Made by a program: the position numbers and the translations under genes. A stretch of 64,000 nucleotides of DNA from Paenibacillus hunanensis (GTDB lineage Bacteria; Bacillota; Bacilli; Paenibacillales; Paenibacillaceae): assembly GCF_014645615.1 (NCBI RefSeq), contig NZ_BMMB01000007.1:351317-415316 (forward strand), written 5' to 3'. The notes under the pieces were generated by a model that saw nothing but the letters and a program-made list of their open reading frames with translations, was not told where the DNA came from and searched no databases. Positions 63,127 through 64,000 of the stretch are shown here, one piece after another (position 1 is the stretch's first letter; the number at the start of each line of letters is the position of its first letter).

Positions 63127-63939
63127 ATGAAGCCGATCACGGAACAGACTATTCCACATCATATCGCTGAGCAGCTAGGCACCATACATAAGATTACGTT
63201 TCCTGAACAGGGCTGTACTTCTCAAGTCGCGATTCTGCATACGGATCAAGGGCTGTCTGTATTGAAAAAGTCAGCCGGAACGCAATTTGCAGCATGGTTG
63301 AAGCAAGAGGCATATGTGCTGGACTGTCTTGCTACGACCACTCCATCTGTACATCTTCATGTACCGCAGATGTATCATTTTCTACAATGCGAGGACGCAG
63401 AGGATGGACTTCAATCATGGCTATGGATGGAGCATATTCAGGGTGAAACGATATATCAGGCGCTGATGCGTGAGCAGAATCCGATAAAACAGCGTGACAT
63501 CCTATTCGCTTTTGGACAAAGTATACGTCAGCTGCATGATACACCCTGCCCTGCTGGTTTACAAACGGAAGGGAAATGGTTGGATCACATATTGGAGCAG
63601 TCAGAGTACAATCTAACTCATTATAAAGTGGACGGTAATGCGGAATTGCTAGAACATTTGCAGAACAATCGTCCAGCCGATATACAGCAGACCCTTATTC
63701 ATGGAGATTGCACGATGGATAATGTACTGATTCATGAAGGACGAGTTACAGGTATGATCGATTGGAGCGGCGGTGCATGGGGTGATCCACGATATGATGT
63801 GGCGCTGGCGATGGAGTCGATAGAAGAATTGTCTCAAGCTGAGAAGGGGTACGAAGCCTTTTTTGCAGGATATGGTGAGCGGATTATTACGGATGAAGAG
63901 TATGATTATTTTCAAAAAGGTTTGTATGAGTTTTTTTAG
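63127..63939 (+). CDS. Aminoglycoside-phosphotransferase family protein
   Basis: 270 residues with GGAGGA upstream of the ATG. Kinase-like fold: N-lobe 'SQVAILHTDQGLSVLKKS' with the ATP lysine, hinge 'LWMEHIQGETI' near 99-109, catalytic 'LIHGDCTMDNVLIHEGRVTGMIDWSGGAWGDPRYDVALA' near 190-228 with intact H-x-D-x4-N and the metal-binding IDW. The closest named relatives phosphorylate aminoglycosides, choline or homoserine; I cannot choose, and resistance should not be assumed. Third phosphotransferase (counting the remnant) in 7 kb. Confidence 0.87.
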   Translation: MKPITEQTIPHHIAEQLGTIHKITFPEQGCTSQVAILHTDQGLSVLKKSAGTQFAAWLKQEAYVLDCLATTTPSVHLHVPQMYHFLQCEDAEDGLQSWLWMEHIQGETIYQALMREQNPIKQRDILFAFGQSIRQLHDTPCPAGLQTEGKWLDHILEQSEYNLTHYKVDGNAELLEHLQNNRPADIQQTLIHGDCTMDNVLIHEGRVTGMIDWSGGAWGDPRYDVALAMESIEELSQAEKGYEAFFAGYGERIITDEEYDYFQKGLYEFF

Positions 63940-64000
63940 ATGACGGATTGTCAAGCCAAGTGCGACAGTTCCTCTGAAAAGGATTCGTGAGCGGTTCTCC

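Noticed and set aside
63127..63939. Aminoglycoside resistance gene
   Set aside because: Only the broad phosphotransferase fold is visible; most chromosomal members in Bacillales have other or unknown substrates.

Overview
The window looks like chromosomal DNA of a Paenibacillus-type Firmicute. The grounds are strong AGGAGG-type ribosome sites, a YpdA-type bacillithiol disulfide reductase, odhAB, a DUF441 membrane protein, a GH94 phosphorylase, several sugar ABC systems without their own ATPase, and two 'copper amine oxidase N-terminal domain' secreted proteins. Most of the DNA has mid-range G+C, with a few clearly AT-rich patches.

Layout. 1-8.3 kb: end of a peptide-type ABC solute-binding lipoprotein behind an M20 amidohydrolase, a conserved hypothetical, DUF441, ypdA, a small unknown protein and a HAD phosphatase. 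8.8-17.2 kb: a long operon-like run with an ABC importer (permease, ATPase, binding protein, permease), two unknown proteins, a PHP-domain hydrolase and a GntR/HutC repressor. 17.2-19.9 kb: a scar-like zone in which a 5'-truncated FAD monooxygenase and a truncated MATE transporter flank an AT-rich pair made of a secreted WWG-motif protein and a two-helix membrane peptide. 20-23.8 kb: acetyltransferase, SLH-like protein, lactonase and small proteins. 24-33.3 kb: a LacI-type regulator with a clear promoter and two palindromic operators, tandem paralogous sugar-binding lipoproteins, two permeases and a GH94 phosphorylase, which together form a beta-oligosaccharide uptake and phosphorolysis locus. 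33.6-45 kb: stalk-domain protein, ElaA acetyltransferase, odhAB, BCCT transporter, acetyltransferase, sugar MFS transporter. 45-46.4 kb: gene-free DNA with a hairpin repeat and a 9-bp tandem repeat. 46.4-53 kb: DUF2809, CYTH, DIP1984, nitroreductase and RlmD-type 23S rRNA methyltransferase. 54.1-57.3 kb: AT-rich two-gene ATPase plus HNH nuclease cassette, Septu (PtuAB)-like, next to a broken phosphotransferase gene. 57.9-64 kb: phosphotransferases, methyltransferase, ComB-type phosphatase, DUF4256 and a stalk-domain protein.

The three observations I rate highest are: (1) the Septu-like ATPase/HNH cassette, whose right edge lies inside a truncated phosphotransferase gene; (2) a 217-nt intergenic element at 48986-49202 with a 12-bp closing stem, two further nested stems and four hairpins, which could be a structured RNA or a TA-flanked MITE; (3) three dispersed ~106-nt hairpin elements (30168, 30645 inverted, 45157) that share a conserved internal loop while the flanking stems differ between copies yet stay paired.

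All assignments rest on reading motifs by eye. No database search, folding program or alignment was run.
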